64,000 nt of DNA from Watersipora subatra (GCF_963576615.1 NC_088708.1:64768672-64832671), one strand, 5' to 3'. Shown: positions 38,101 to 53,100, numbered from the stretch's first letter. Notes: generated by a model from the sequence alone, not told the origin. A program made the numbers and translations.

Positions 38101-41100
38101 GAAGAAACATAAAACAAATCTGGTCCATTTAGTCTTTTTTGCCCAGCTCTTTTCCTCAGAGTAAGAACATGTGATTCCAAATGTACATTGTAGCTGCTCT
38201 TGTTTGAGGATAGTTCATTATGATGGCAATAACAGTATGTGGTTGGATATACACATGATCGCTCGTGGATTAAGTGTGTAAAATTTGTCTGGTATCACCC
38301 GTAATCTCACATTGTTTACTTGCAATTTAAAGCAAAGCAATAGAGGCATGAAATGACAATAATGGTTACCACTACCATTAACTCATTTGCAACTAAATAA
38401 ATTGTTTACCGACAATTGAATATTTGGTAAAAAAATATTGGACATTCACATGCATAAGCTGTCATAACATTTGACTAAATTAATTACCAGAAGATTTTAC
38501 ATCATCTGATGTCACAAATGTGTTGCAGAATGAACTCAGACACTTTTTTGTCTTTTCCATGCTATTGTGGTTGACAAGTTGAGCTTATGACACTGTTTAA
38601 CATAAATACCGATTGTCACAACTACTATTTCCCAATAGATAATCAACAGCAATGCAGTGATCTACAATTTTTAAACTCACATAGCTGTGATGAGTCTGAT
38701 CGTTGTGAGGAAATAGCTATAAAAAGTGTCTTCGCAATATTAAATGCCAGCCTTAGGTTTCAACATGCTTCCCATTGGCTCAGTGTAGAAGAATGATTGT
38801 TTCATGTTGATTAGGTGGACACGCAATGCGATAGGCTAATTATACGCCTACTCATCAACCAGAAAAGTTTTGTTCTGAGCTTAAAAAGTTGTTTGACTTT
38901 CGTAACCATTCGTTTTGATAGGTGCGTACGGCGTGTTACGATTTGTAGGGTGGCTTATATGCAAGCATTTATAATTTCCCTTATTTCAGGGCTGTTTTCT
39001 ATAGTCAGCTTTTTATTCGAGATACATTTGTAGATTGGCATGCAGGGGCATATTTTACAGTCACACCCTGGCTGTCAAATGCTTTTGATAACATCCAAAC
39101 CGTTCAAAATTTTTACATCTCGACTTGACTTTTACATTTCCGACTTGACCAAAATTCTAGTTTATAGCTAGAAGATCCTGATGTACTTTAATACAATGAT
39201 ATTATAATTACGATATAATTGGTAAAAATGAAAAAAAAATTAATATGCTCTGCTGTTTTATTTCTCAGTTTTTGGTAAAATAAATTACTGTACCCTTTCC
39301 ACTAAAGTTTTTGTGGCCAAAGGCTACTAAGATGTCGATATGTTGTTGAGCAAAATATTTCCACAATGCATGATAGCAATATGATATGCTACCTAATGTT
39401 TACCCGGGCTAAGTAAAGAGTTGACAGTTGGTTACATCATTTTATGTCATGTTAGTGTTTTTGATAGCACATTTAAGTTGTGCTTTGTAGTGCTTATATC
39501 AAACTGTTATTTGTTAGTGCTACATCCTAAATTGGCTAGTGATGGTAAGGGCAATAAAAAATTGTTTACTATAGAAATGGGTCCGGAAATAACAGAATAA
39601 ATCAAAGACAGGTGAGATAGAAGAAACGTCATTGGCAGAAACAAGGAAAGCTATCAGTTGGTTTAGAAACCTTTATCGGCTTACAGTCGATGAAATCAAA
39701 AATGTAAATTATATAATGTTTTTAAACAAAAAACTCCACCATCCTCCTTTCCATTGTTTTTACTTCAGTCTCAGTAATAATATTATTGAAAACATCCTAT
39801 GATTAGCCCCTTTTGTTTTTCATAAGTTTTATACTGCCTAATCAATCATCAAATATTGCTTATTGATATGTTCTGAAAATCTTTTGATTTTGATCAATAA
39901 TTTACTTGCACTTCTCAATATGTGTTGCTATTTGTATCATATTTCATATTATAATATTTGTTCTGATAATTTTTGATAAACGGCCTTGTCATTTTGTTCA
40001 TTTTACTTATAAACTGCTAGCGACTAAATGATAACTCATAACTAAGTCATAAACATAAGCCCAACACATTTGTAGTGAACACAACCCTGTTGTCTTGCCA
40101 AAAAGGGCAGATAAATAATGAAACTTGAAAAAAGTAAACAGCTATTAATATGAATCTCCGGATTATGTCTCAAAATCGTTACTACCCATAATATTCCTAC
40201 ATTAGGCACTTTTCCCTTTTATAATAGTAGTACATCAATTGACAGTACAAGTCATTAATTTCTGACTGTGACGTCTGTTATCTTTACAGTGACAGTACAA
40301 ATGTAATGAAGAAGATATATGCAGCTCAAGTTTATTCATCAAAAAAAGTACTGTCCAATATAATCTTATTGTGACAATATATTGAGCACATTTCCTTTTT
40401 GTCATTGTAGTACAAGTGTAATGATGAGGGTTCATGGACAGACATAGAAGACTCTGTAGAGAAGAGAGAGTATCAACTCTGTCAATTCTCTCCATATCAA
40501 GTAGTAGAATGTGAACTAAGAGCAGTGAACAGTGCCGGAAATAGTAACTCAGCTACTGCTCCTTCAGTTACTACTACCTGTGATGGTGAGTCACCTAACT
40601 TTTATAAGGTTTCAGCAGATTTTTTATCTTGCGCAGTGTAGACAAAATTGCAAAATATTCTACCCCAAAAAATGTACTGAAGTATAAAAAATATATCACT
40701 TCAGTTAACAATATACAGATCAATTTTCATGAAAATTAAAATAGCCATGAGCATAACTGAGCACAAGTCAATGCGATTCATTAAACACATAAATAAAAAT
40801 GAACCACTGCTTAGCACTTCATAGCATAACTTCTTACAAAAATTACTCTAAGGAAAAATTAAGTTGGGTGAGAATTAATTAGAGATATTAATCAATTGAT
40901 ATAATAGTATTGGTGTTATGAGTAATTACCAGCATATCAGCATTTCATTCATAAATAGAGTCATTTTACCCAGTATCATACTATTGAAATTGTGTTTTGG
41001 TTATTGACTAGAATGAACTTCCCTGACAGGTTTTCCTTTACCTTATTAGTTTAATACTGAGAGGGCTATTTTAATTTTCAAGGAACTGTTGTACTTCTCT

Positions 41101-44100
41101 TTGCTTATAACGTTGATTTTAAATATTGAGTGATGTCAAGAACAGAGAAAGGAATATTTCTATGTTAATGCTATGCTATGTTCTAAGCTTATGCTCAGTG
41201 TTTTTATTGATTTTACCTTGATGTCATTTTTGATTTTTGCTACAACTTGCATATCTTTTGCAAGTTTGTATTTTTGTATTTTGGTATTTGTATTTGTGTA
41301 TTTGTATATTTGTGTGTTTGTGTATTTGTGTATTTGTGTGTTTGTGTATTTGTGTATTTGTGTGTTTGTGTATTGGTGTATTTGTGTATTGGTGCATTTG
41401 CGTATTTGTGTATTTGTGTATTGGTGTGTTTGTGTATTTGTGTATTTGTGTATTTGTCTTTTTGTTTATTTTTTAGTATTTTTGATTTTTTGCTACAGCT
41501 TGCATATCTCTTGCATATCTCATAACTTTTAATTTATTGCATAGGTAACAAGCTTCTCAACCATTTTGAAAAGTTGCATCTCAAACCCTTATCATTCTTT
41601 TGTTAACTGAATTAATGAGCGTTTTTAAAAAACCTCCATTCACTATAAACAATGATTATATAATTATATAATGGTTGAATGGTCATGTGAATTTTAGTAT
41701 TTTGTTTACAGCTTCAACCTCACCACGCAATGTACAGTTTAGTAATCCTGAAGAGAAATACAATGGAAACAGATGGAGACTTAAGTACACAGTGACATGG
41801 CAGGTAGACTTCTATTTTTACTTACAGTATAATGATAATGTGTTTAGTCCGGGTTTAACCTATTTTATAGTATCAACTCACAACATGGCTGTTATTGTTT
41901 GTAATGTCAGTATTTTGACTTATTTAAAACAATTTGACAATTCTTTCAGCTCTTTAGTGCTTCTTTAGCAGCTTCTAATAGTTTAAAGTTAATGTTTCAA
42001 AATCCATGTGCTTATAACCATTCCTTTTGTATTAGAACATCATGGAAGTCAAAAATCGCTCCCTTAATATGATTAAACTGTATTTTGCTATTAAACACTC
42101 ACAAAGAAAATCTTCATACAAAATAATAAAGAGGCATAAATAAAGTTATTAGAATTTAAAATCATTCAGAGGCATTTGAAGTAAATTTGCTTTGTTATGT
42201 CATAAATTGTCATTAAATATAAGGTTACAAAAAACAAAGTGAAGATCTTTCTGTATTCTCCGAACATTAAATGGTGTATAATAGCAAAAGACCTAAAATG
42301 GGCCCTATATTTAAATTTGCTCTATAAATATGTTACATTCAAGCAGTGTCTTTGCTTTATAAAAACTATGTATATGCGTAACTCAGAAATTAACACTTGT
42401 TGTGGAATGTGATCCACTGAGAGCTGAGCCTGGGGCTGAGCTAATCCGAGCCGGAATCTGAGGCGGAATAACGAGGTGAGAGTTAAGCCAGTCAGAGCCA
42501 AGCCGAGGCGAGCTGAGTAGAGCCAAGTAGAGCTAAGCTGAGTAGAGCCTAGCCAAGTTAAAGTCGATTCGGGTCAAGCCCAGTCAAGTAGAACGAGAGG
42601 TGGGGCCTACCCACTATATAAGCCTGAACATATGTGCTAGAGAGCAGAGCTGTTCTGGGCATGTTCCTGTTACTTGAGCATGCTTGTACAACTTATGAAC
42701 TAAGCAGAAAATAAATGTATAAACTCATGCACCAAGTCTTGTACTAGTGGAGGAAAGTGAAGGTCACACAAAACCTTTACACTGGTGGCAGCGGTAGGAT
42801 AATTATGATCACAAGAAACACTCTACCACGAACCTCGTACTAGATCAATGGTCTGGATGAACTTTCTACTGCCTTGAAAGCGGCAGCAGACAGAGACCCA
42901 GGCAACACGAGGCAAGGGCCTGCTTGAAAAACGGCAGCACTTCTCCTACTTGAAGAACTTTCTGGCAACAGGAAGAAACCCAGAGAGCTGCTTAAAACCC
43001 TACAAACAAGAGCGAACTCAGTAGATGCAATGCTCTAGGAAAAAAGCAGAAACATACTAAAAGCTGCTAGGGCCTAGCTAAAAAACGGCAGCGCTGTTCC
43101 TATTGGAGGAACTTCCTGGCAACACGAATAAACCCAGAGAGCTGTTTAATACCCTGCAGCAACGAACCCAGTAGATGCACTGCTCTAGGAACAGAAACCT
43201 ACTGAAGGCCCCGACAGGACTTGACTGAGATGGCAGTACTGCTCCTACTATAAGAACTTCCTGGCAACTGGAAAAAAACCCAAAAAAAGAGCTGACGGCC
43301 ACAGACTCATTAGACGTACTGCTTTAGGGAAGGAGCAGAAACCTACTGAAAGCACCAAACATGGCCAATAGATGGGCACGAAGCGCTGGTCCGTGACCCG
43401 ACCAACTATTCAAAGCACTAGAATGGGTGCTATTGATGCCAAGGGCTCAGGAAGCGGCACCACGCTTTAGGACTCCCCAGTATACAGGAAAGGGGGATGT
43501 AGAATCTTTTATTGCTCACTTTCTAGAGGTAGCCAACGCCAACCAATACACGGAAGGAGGAACACCGTTACACCTCCAAGAAGCACTCGGTAAACAGGCT
43601 GAGAACTGTAGATGGGCCGAGGACCAGGAGGCCATCTTCAATGCCCTCTGAGCAAGATTCGGGCTATCCGCCAGACAGGCACTACGCCAGCTTGATGCCC
43701 TTAGACAAAAGAAAGAAACGTCACTTCAGGAGCACGCTATGGAGATCAAAAGGCTTGTATGCATTGCGTACGGAGACCTGCCAAAGCGTCACTGGAATAA
43801 CATGGCCATGAAAACGTTCTGTAGCTCGCTAAGGGACCTTGCCCTGCAGCGACATATGTTGGCCGTACACACGCCCACTCTAACTGACGCTGTGCGGGCT
43901 GGAAATGACTACCTCCAGCTTCAGGGAGGCGAGCGCAAACCCACCGAATCCTTGGCGCAAGCCCTGGAAGGAGGATGCTCTGACCAAGTAAACTCGACTG
44001 AAACCGACGTCATTGGTCGACTAGCCCGGCAAGTCCAATCTTTCACAGAAAAAGTGGAATGACTCTAGGAGAGAGTTCACACACAGATCGAGAGAGGGAG

Positions 44101-47100
44101 CCAGCCAGCTACACATTGCTGGGGTTGTGTCCAGCCAGGGCAGCTTCGAAAGAACAGCCCCCGCTACTCAAAACGGCTTCGGGTAACGAGGGGAGGCTAC
44201 AGCAGTAGCTCCGGCTATTGACTGTACCAAAGCCAAACTACCTCAGAGACGTACCATATCCACACGGGATTCTGTGAGCGCTGGCGGATGGTCTCAACCA
44301 GCAAGAACTAGATTGAGGGAATTTCATGCACAGAAAGAGCCTGTGGAGACACGAAATTATTATCAGTCTTTGAGTAAGGCCACCTCGACAATTTTTTGAT
44401 TCTAGATGCTGCCTACGCCCCTCTGAACTAGCGGCAAAGACGTAACCCAAAACGTAGGAGGGTGACTACCAAATCTCCTTCACCCGAAGCACTCAGGATC
44501 AATCCCACATGACAGGATAGTCGGAAGCCTGTCTTAAAAGTGACAGCGCTGGCATCTTCCCCGTCTCAGGAGTGGCAACCTAAGGAGCCGGGAGTCAACC
44601 CCGGATGCGGGGCGGTCCCAAGAACTAACTTTGCCTCATTGCAAAGTGAGGGTACTTCAAACTCCTCAGAAAATTCCCTGGAGAACACTGCTATGGCGCA
44701 AGTCCTCGGCCGACCTCATTCTACCAGCTATTTCCTTCAGGAAAAGGGGAGGGGCGGCCTATCCAGTTTTTCTTGGACATTGGTTGTACTACGAACCTGC
44801 TAAATAAACAGGTTTTTGGCCGACTACCTGGAGCCGTAGGAGACCAGCTCAAGGAGAGCACCAGCCACGGCCTATTGGCTGACAGGACCCGGCTCCCTTC
44901 TATGGAATAATTCGGTTAAAATTTCGTCTGATGGACGTCAGGACGAAAGAAGTTTTTGTAGTCAGTCGTCTAAGCAAGGATGCCATAGTGGGAATGCCAT
45001 TATTCATGGCCCATCATTGTTCTCTCGAGTTTGAACAACCAGTGGTCGGAGTGGATGGCAGGCAACTAGTCTGCATGGACCAGCATTGACGACTGTTACT
45101 GAGCAAAGTGCAGGTAATCAGGGGATGGTGGTTCAAGCCCGTACAAATATGGCAATACATTGTCGCATCACCACGCAGAATTATTGCCCTATGGACCATA
45201 CGCATATGGACCCTCAGTGGCAAGTAGCCTAAATCAGCCAGGACCCAAGGGACAGGTCACCACCCACTGTATGAACACAACAGAGCAGCCATTGCCCTTC
45301 CGATCTGGAGCCACCATTGGGACATACACGGGGCTGGATACCCCACAGGTTGAGAAGTACAATCCCTTTCTATACAAAACCGGTTTGACCTCAGCCAAAG
45401 AAGTGCCAGTTCACCTTAAGGAGTTGTTCCAGTTGGCCCAACCGCACTGTGAAGGGGCAAGTCAGAAGGCAAGGTTGAGTTGCATACCAACTCAGTACCC
45501 TGCTGAGTTGGTATGCCACCGAGTTCAGTACGGGTGATGACCACGTGACCATAGAAGGACCTCTGAGGTAGAACCCTCCATCCCACTCTAGGAGGGCACT
45601 TGTCCGATTCAGCAGCCCCCCACAGCCTCGGGCCGAAAAAGGAGGCAGGAGCCGAAAGGCAGGTCTAGGACCTACTCAAGAGGGGGCTCATTGAACCAGC
45701 TAGAGAAGCCTGGAGCACGCCCGTGGTGTTGGTCTAAAAGAAGTACAGGAAATGGCGGTTCTGCATTAATTATTGGCGGCTACACGCTGTCACAGAGCAA
45801 GATGCCTACCCCTTACCCAGGATCGACGACAGCCTGGACGTGCTGTCTAGGAGTCATTACTTCAGCACATTGGACCTGATGAGCAAGTATTGGCAGGTGC
45901 CCTTGGATGTGAAAGCACAGGAGAAGTCAGCCTTCTCAACACGATCTGGGTTGTGGAAGTGGAAGTTGTTTCCCTTCGGATTGACGTCCGCCCCGCCACC
46001 TTCCAAAGGTTCATGGAACGCGTATTAAATGGCCTCTACTGGATAACGCTGTTGCTTTACCTCGATGACATCACAGTAATCGCACCGAATTTTAACACAC
46101 ACCTGAACCAGCTAGAGGAGGTCTTCCAGAGACTCCACAAAGCCGGATTGAACTTAAAACTGTCTAAATGTGAACTGTTGAAATCTCTGGTCCGCTACCT
46201 GGGTCACATAGTAAGCCAAGATGGAGTCTCTATGAACCCAGACAAAGTAAAGGCAGTCACAGAGTGGCCGAACCCGTGCGGAGTGAGGGAACTCTAAGGG
46301 TTCTTCGGGACAGTCGGCTACTACCGACAATATATCTGGAGTTCGCCACTATAGTGCATCCCTTGCACCAGCTGACTGCAAATGAAGAGTTCTAAAATAT
46401 ATGGATGAAGAGCAGGTTGCATTCAACAAACTGAAGAACAGTATCAGGACCACCCCGATCTTAGGCCACCCAGACTCTCGGAGGCAGTACATATTGGACA
46501 CGGATGTCAGTGGATGTGGAGTAGGGGCCATGCTGTCCCAAGTACAAGAGGGCTGCAAGAAAGTTATTGCCTATAACAGCAAAACCCTCACCTCCTCGGA
46601 GCGCAATTAAGGTCTCACTTGATGAGAATTGCTCGCGGTAAAGCACTTTCAGTCCTATCTGTATGGACAAGAGTTCCTTCTACAGACAGATCATGCTCCA
46701 TTCCGATATTTTTGTAGGAGGAGGGAACTTTCGAACCAGGTTACCAGGTGGCACGAAATCCTGGCAGAATTTTGCTACATTCTGGAGCAACGATCAGAAA
46801 CTCGCCACGGAAACGCAGATAGGCTGAGTAGGCAAACTTGCGAGGACTGCGGGCAATGCGTGAGCATTGAACAGAGGGACGGAGGCCCATCACGGAAGGA
46901 GTTGGCACGGAAGCAGAGGCCATTATCCACGTGAGTTACTGTACTGACCAGTTGCCTGAATGGGACTCCTGCCCTTGACAAAGCGGGATTGACCCTGGGC
47001 AATGTAATGTATCCCATGGTGTCAACCGGCAGCTCGCATGGGACTCCTACTCCAACAGTGGCGGGATTGAACCTGGGTGCCGGTGGTACCCTCGAGGAGC

Positions 47101-50100
47101 TACCAGCCCCAACAGGAAAGTCAGGACAGAAGGGCGAGCTGGCAAGGCTACAAGCCATCAGACAGGGATCGTTGGCCATTATGAACCGGACTATTGCCAC
47201 AAGAGAGGAGGTATCAGCAGAACACTTGGAAGTCAGAAGCAGACGACTGGCTATACTGTATCACATGCAAGGCTCTTTGCGAATAAGGCAGGACCGTGCT
47301 GGAAGCACGCGTGGCCCTGCAGGGGTGCCTGCGGACAGATGGTGCGCCATTTGTCCGCCGGCCATGCGAGAAACCATGGTATGGCAAACGCATGCCCTGG
47401 CACACTCTTGAGTGGGAAGAACAACGAGCCGCCTCCAGCTGACCTGGCACTGGCCCGGATTTACGTCCACAGTCAGACGGCTCATCAAAATTTGTGAGGT
47501 GCGCCAGGCCGCAAAGCATTAAGGAAACTAAAAAAAGCCGGAGGGAAATGGAAGCTCTATGTCGGAAGACCTTGGCAGACGGCAGCCATAGATTTGGTTG
47601 GGCCATTTCCGGCCGCTCTAAAGGAAATAAGTGGGTGCTGGTCTTCACCGACCACTTCAACTGATGGCAGAACATGCTGGCTCTGCCTGAGGCCACGGCA
47701 TCGGTGGTCGCACATGCACGGGATGAGTGGGTGTTCTGCTACCTGAGGCTTCCAGAGCAGATATACATAGACCAGGGAGCTCAGTTCAAGAGCCAGCTGA
47801 TGGCTGAACCGTGCCAACTCTGGAATGTGGAGAAGACACATACCACTCCTTACCACCTACAGGCCAATGGAATCGCCGTACAGAATAACCAAGGACTCAG
47901 AAATTCCTTGAGGGCATTACTCCTGGCCTGAGGATTGGACGAATAAAAGCTGTTACTTCCCTAGCTGATGAAGGCATACTGAGGCTTCCCACACTCTGCA
48001 ACTGGAGAAACAGCCAACATGCTGATGCTGAAACAGAAGCTTAGGTTGTCGGACCAGCTGGAGAGTCACCCCTACCAACCGAGTTCTTTCCTGCCAACGA
48101 GCATGCCTTCAAGATGCAGCGAAAGCTACAAAAGGTACATGAATCACAACGACAGGGCCAGATAGAAGTGAGACAGGAGGACTGAAAAGAAACACCGTTG
48201 TACACCCCAGGCAACTGGTTATGGCTCACAAGCAAACGCCGGAGACAGGGAGAAAATCCCAAGCGGCAGGCAAAGTTCGTGGGACCATACAAGGTCTAGA
48301 AGGCAACCACACATGTCTGCTGGAGCAACAAGGCCAGTCTTCCACTTAGAGCAAGGCAAGGCTGAAGCCCTTCTAGGCTTGTCCAGAGACTGCGACAAGC
48401 CCCGGCCACCGTGGAGCCAAGGAGGGGCCCTAACATGAAAGGGGTTTGACCCAGCAGGTCGGAGGAAAGGCCGGAGAAATTCAGGAGCGACCCAATGCCA
48501 ATGATGCCGCCCCCAACTGGGAAAAATTGTTGATGGAGGCCGCAGAAAAGCAAAGGCAGGAGACAACTACCAAAAAAAACTTGGCCGAACCGGAGGAAGG
48601 GGAGTGCCAAAGACCGAGTTCAGCAAAAATAAATCTGGTCCCACAAATAGAAGAAGTTTCAGGAGAAGCGGAATCAAACCCGGAGGAGGCCAGAGAAACC
48701 GCGACTTCAGAAAACCCATCAACCCCAGAAATCCCCTCAGCTCCAGTCTGGCACAATCCGAGACCGGCCCGGACCACTAGGAAGTCAGAACAGTACGGAG
48801 ATGGGATAAGCTTCTCTGTGGAATTGTCGGAAGACAGTCTGGAGGTCGAACTGAAAGGCAGTAAAACGGTCCACATGGACGGGACCAAAGCTTTCATTTT
48901 AAAACACTCGTTTCCTCTGGACAAAGTTAGGGCACTCGAGAAGATGGTTAACAAAGGTAACACCTCTCTACAGGATTTATTGACTTTGGTCACAAGTAGC
49001 TTGAAAGAAGCTGAAGAAGCAGTGGGTGCCCCGGAGCCAGTAGGTGTGGCAGTGCTCAAGGGAGATCAGGAGTGGAGGAGGTGACTACCGAGGCCAGCAC
49101 GAGCTGCTCTGGAGAAGCTGATTCCAAAGCGGATGATGATGACCTGGACAGAACCCTGACAGGCGAGGAGGAGGTCTGCTAGGTGGCTAACATAAGCTCT
49201 CTCCCAAGGTCTAGATGGGAGACTGTGGTCACCGTTGGAGGGGAGAGTGTTGTGGTTTTTGATCCTCTGAGAGCTGAGCCTAAGGCTGAGCAAAGCTGAG
49301 CTGGGCTGTGCTCACTCAGGCGGAATAACAAGGTGAGAGTCAAGCCAGTCAGAGCCACGCCGAGTCTAGCTGAGTAGAGCCAAGCCTAGGTGAGCTGAGG
49401 AGAGTCAAGCCAAGCCAAGCCATGCCAAAGTCGAGCCGGGTCAAGCCCAGCCAAGTAGAACGAGAAGCGGGGCCTACCGGCTATATAAGCCTGATTCTTT
49501 GTGCTAGAAATCAGAGCTGTTCTGAGCCTGTTCATTGCCTGTTACTTGAGCATATTTGTACAACTTTTGAATTAAGCAGAAAATATATGTGTAAACTTAT
49601 GCACCAGTCGTGTGCGAGTGGAGGAAAGTGAAGGTCACATAAAACTTTTACGCACTCAAAATTCTCTAATCAAAGTTAACTTAAAAGGCAAGTAAATGGC
49701 ATTCTTTCTCCCCAAAATATGATAAAGGATATACGACGAAACAATGAATTTTATAATTTATCAGAAAATATTTGATGAGTTGCTAAACAGTTTCAATTGA
49801 AAGTTTGTCTTTCAAAATAATATTATTATTAGACTGTAGGTCTAGTAGTTATTACAACTAGTAACAGGCTACTTCATATTTCATCAAATATTTTTGCAAT
49901 CGTATTCTAAATATGGGAAATGCACCTTTAAATCAGTTGAGCCTTTTTTGTGAAAAAATATTTTAGTGTTACTTTACATTTTACTTACAAAGAACTTCAT
50001 GCAAACATAGATTAGAGAAATGCTAACATATTTCTCTGTGTTGTTGATGAATTTTAGAACTTATATTGTTTGTATTAAGTCATATTCTATGTTTATGGCT

Positions 50101-53100
50101 CTGTTTTAGAAACCTACCACTATAAATTGTGAAGAGATCACAATATACACAACTAGATATCCATTGGCTAGCTCAGAACCAATACAGACTTCAGCTTTGA
50201 GTAGAGTTGTGTATGCAGATGGTGAAGAAGATGTATCTTTCTATGTCTATGCAGTGAATAATAAAGATCTTGTTTCTTCGAATAGTTCTGCTACTATCAG
50301 AAGCGGGCCTCTCAGTGAGTGAAGCTCTTAACACTGTAAGACATGCAAGCCTGGTATATTCAACTTTGGCTAATACCTCTAAAAGTTTGTCATGCAACTT
50401 GATGCTAAATGATTGTTTATGTTAGATGTATGCTAATAAGAGTACAGCAATGTCTTATATACACTACATTGTTTATATACAATAGAAACTAATAAGAAAC
50501 TTGCGTTTATTTGTGGCTAGTCTCACGCTTTGGTGTAGGTTTAGTCTGTGTGTTGCTTACTTTATTATGTCTATTTATGTTAGGAACTAGCCTACCTAGC
50601 CATAAATTAGGTTCTTATTTTTGCAATCAATTTATTAATTTATAAGCATTTAAGAAAAAAGGAAAAGTGAAATAGGTTAAAAAACAAAAACACAAATTGC
50701 ATTCGCACTATTAAATTCTATGAATTGGAGACTTGCTAGAAACTGTTAGATTCTATTGTACACTTTGAGGTTTAATGCCTGTTAGGCTATAGCAAGTAAT
50801 AGCAGTTTATGCATGTGTTTATGAATTGCAGAACCCCAGGTAGCTCCTACTGAACTGTCTATTCAAGCAGACAACTCCTCTTGTGTTACAATCAATTGGA
50901 AGCCTCCGCAGTGGCCAAATGGAGTAATCACAGGGTATCAGGTAAAAGTACAAGAAAGCATTTTGAAGTATAACTATTCATTTTCTGTGTCACTTGGCAT
51001 GTTATCTGATATTAACATATTAATTGTATTGCAAGTCAATGCACCCTAACATGCCATTCTGCTAACCTTAGAATATTACCATAGAATGCATTTTACATCT
51101 GGCAGTGTTATAGGTAGCTTAAACAATATTTTATCTGAGGTTGGTAATGATCTTGATCACACACCTTCCTCTGACACTTTGAATTAATGTTTGCTTTAGT
51201 TCTACTAGTTGGAGCAAACTTTTATTTATGTATCCTACATTGATTTAAGTTTTTTTATTAAAGTAAGGAAGGTAAATTCTTGCAGAAGATTGTTTGCTAC
51301 AAGATTTATGATAGTAGGAATTTCTGTCAATCACTACTAAACCTACTTTCAATGTTCTTATAGTCTTCACGCTTTTTACAGAACAAATTTATTGGGCAAA
51401 CTTTGCTTTATAATAGTTATAGATTAGAAGTTATTTCTGTAAATACAATGGTTGCTACAAATTTGAGCAATTATTATATTTTTACTCCTGCAGCTGTAGT
51501 CAGGTATCCCCGGTGATATTCAATGCTTTAGCAATTGTTTTCTCCTTGAAACTTTTTATTGAGTATATATTTTAATCTTTTCTTTCCTATTTTAGTGCAA
51601 AACTAGCGGTTAAACTAGCACTCCATGATTTGGTATCAGGAATAAAAGTAGCATTCATACTCTAAATTTGTTTATATTCAGTATAAACCCAACACAGAGA
51701 GTGGTACACAATGGACTGATATCGGAAATGTGAAAAGTAAACAAATCTGTCAGTACACACCGTATGAGAAAGTCCAGTGTCAGATTAGAGCAATGAATAG
51801 TGCAGGGAATAGTGATACAGCAACTACAGATGAGATAAGAACTGACTGTACAGGTATGACACTAGCAAAGATTGATTACCGAAATATAATTCTATGTTTG
51901 GCAACACGCTACTTCATGATCAGATTTTGCTTCCACGAGTAATTTTTCTTCTAATATAAATACAAAGAGGTGTATATGCACACTTTAGTTAATTATGTAT
52001 AATCTTGTTGCTTAAAGGTGCTAAGGTCCTAATAACATTTTTACACAAAGTTTGTTGTTTATTCTGAATGTAGCAGTAATCAGTTTTCTTGTAAAAAATT
52101 AAAACTTACTTTTGTATTTTAGCCATAACTTTAAATAATTACAATGTGGACCATTCGTAGCAGATTAAAATTGGCAATGGTTAAAATTGATATAACTACC
52201 ACTTTTAATCATTTTTTTATAACTTTTCATATTTGTTCTGGTCAAATACTTTTTTGAGCAGTTAACAGATTATGAATTTCAAACAGCATCTATTTATCAT
52301 GGTAGCACATTTTGAATAAGTTTACTACCAGCATAGTTTCACAAGATCTCGTTTTTTATCACATTTTCATGTGGATTTTGGTGACTGAAGCTAACATGGT
52401 ATGTGGGCGGGACAAATCTTTTTACTTTGTAAACTGTACAGCTCTTCTGGCAGCAATAGATTTATCATCCTAAGTGCCATTAGAGGCTGTTCGATAATTA
52501 CACTTTTACAATTTCACTAGGAAGACCCATATAAAATTATTGTCTAGTTTTTTGGCAGCCGTGTCATGTTTACATAAGCTAATATAACTAGTTTTAACTG
52601 AAATTTAAAATCAAATGTAAAATCTTAGGCACACTCGAAAAATTTCAGCCAAGTCTAAGGTATATTCAACTGGCATTCTGGTTGATGCTAACAAGCAAAT
52701 TTTAGTTTGTTCATGTGTATCACAGTAGACGCTCCTGAAACGTAGATAATCAATTCCAAGAACGTTTATATCATAGGGATTTTAGATTATAAGAACATTA
52801 AAATACATGTGAATTGCCTAATCCATTCCGAGATCTTTTTAAACTCACCACTTTAGCCATGCAAAAAACGACAAAATTCACTTAACTCTTTAAATTTGTT
52901 GGCTCTTCCATAGTTGCAGAATTATTGGTTTGCATTATCAACTTTTCTCCTTTTTTATGATCAATCTCACTGGTTTTACAGACCAAGATTGCGGTAAAAT
53001 TACAACAAGTTGATAGGAACTGCTTATTTTCGGCATTCATTTCCAACAATTTGCTTTTTTTTTAAACAGCAAAGTCTATTTCGCAAAGTGAAGCTAATAA

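Larger units (their letters stand above)
42398..49652 (+). mobile_element. Full-length, decayed Gypsy-type LTR retrotransposon
   Basis: 7.25 kb with two LTRs starting TGTTGTGG, a tRNA-type primer site, gag, protease, reverse transcriptase/RNase H, integrase with GPY module, a polypurine tract and CACT on both sides as probable target duplication. Order PR-RT-RH-IN is that of Ty3/Gypsy. Clearly more GC-rich than the host intron. Coding frames are interrupted by several stops and frameshifts, and key residues are altered, so it is not autonomous. Lies in the sense direction inside intron A3-B3. Confidence 0.93.

Noticed and set aside
38587..39033. Two ORFs in intron C2-D2
   Set aside because: C2 joins D2 directly in phase; no splice sites or domain features support extra exons.
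41173..41532. Three overlapping Val/Cys/Phe-rich ORFs resembling membrane proteins
   Set aside because: The 8/24-bp array keeps all frames open; composition is dictated by the repeat.
48446..49084. Envelope gene for the Gypsy element
   Set aside because: No signal peptide, transmembrane segment, furin site or Cys pattern; acidic and Pro/Ser-rich.
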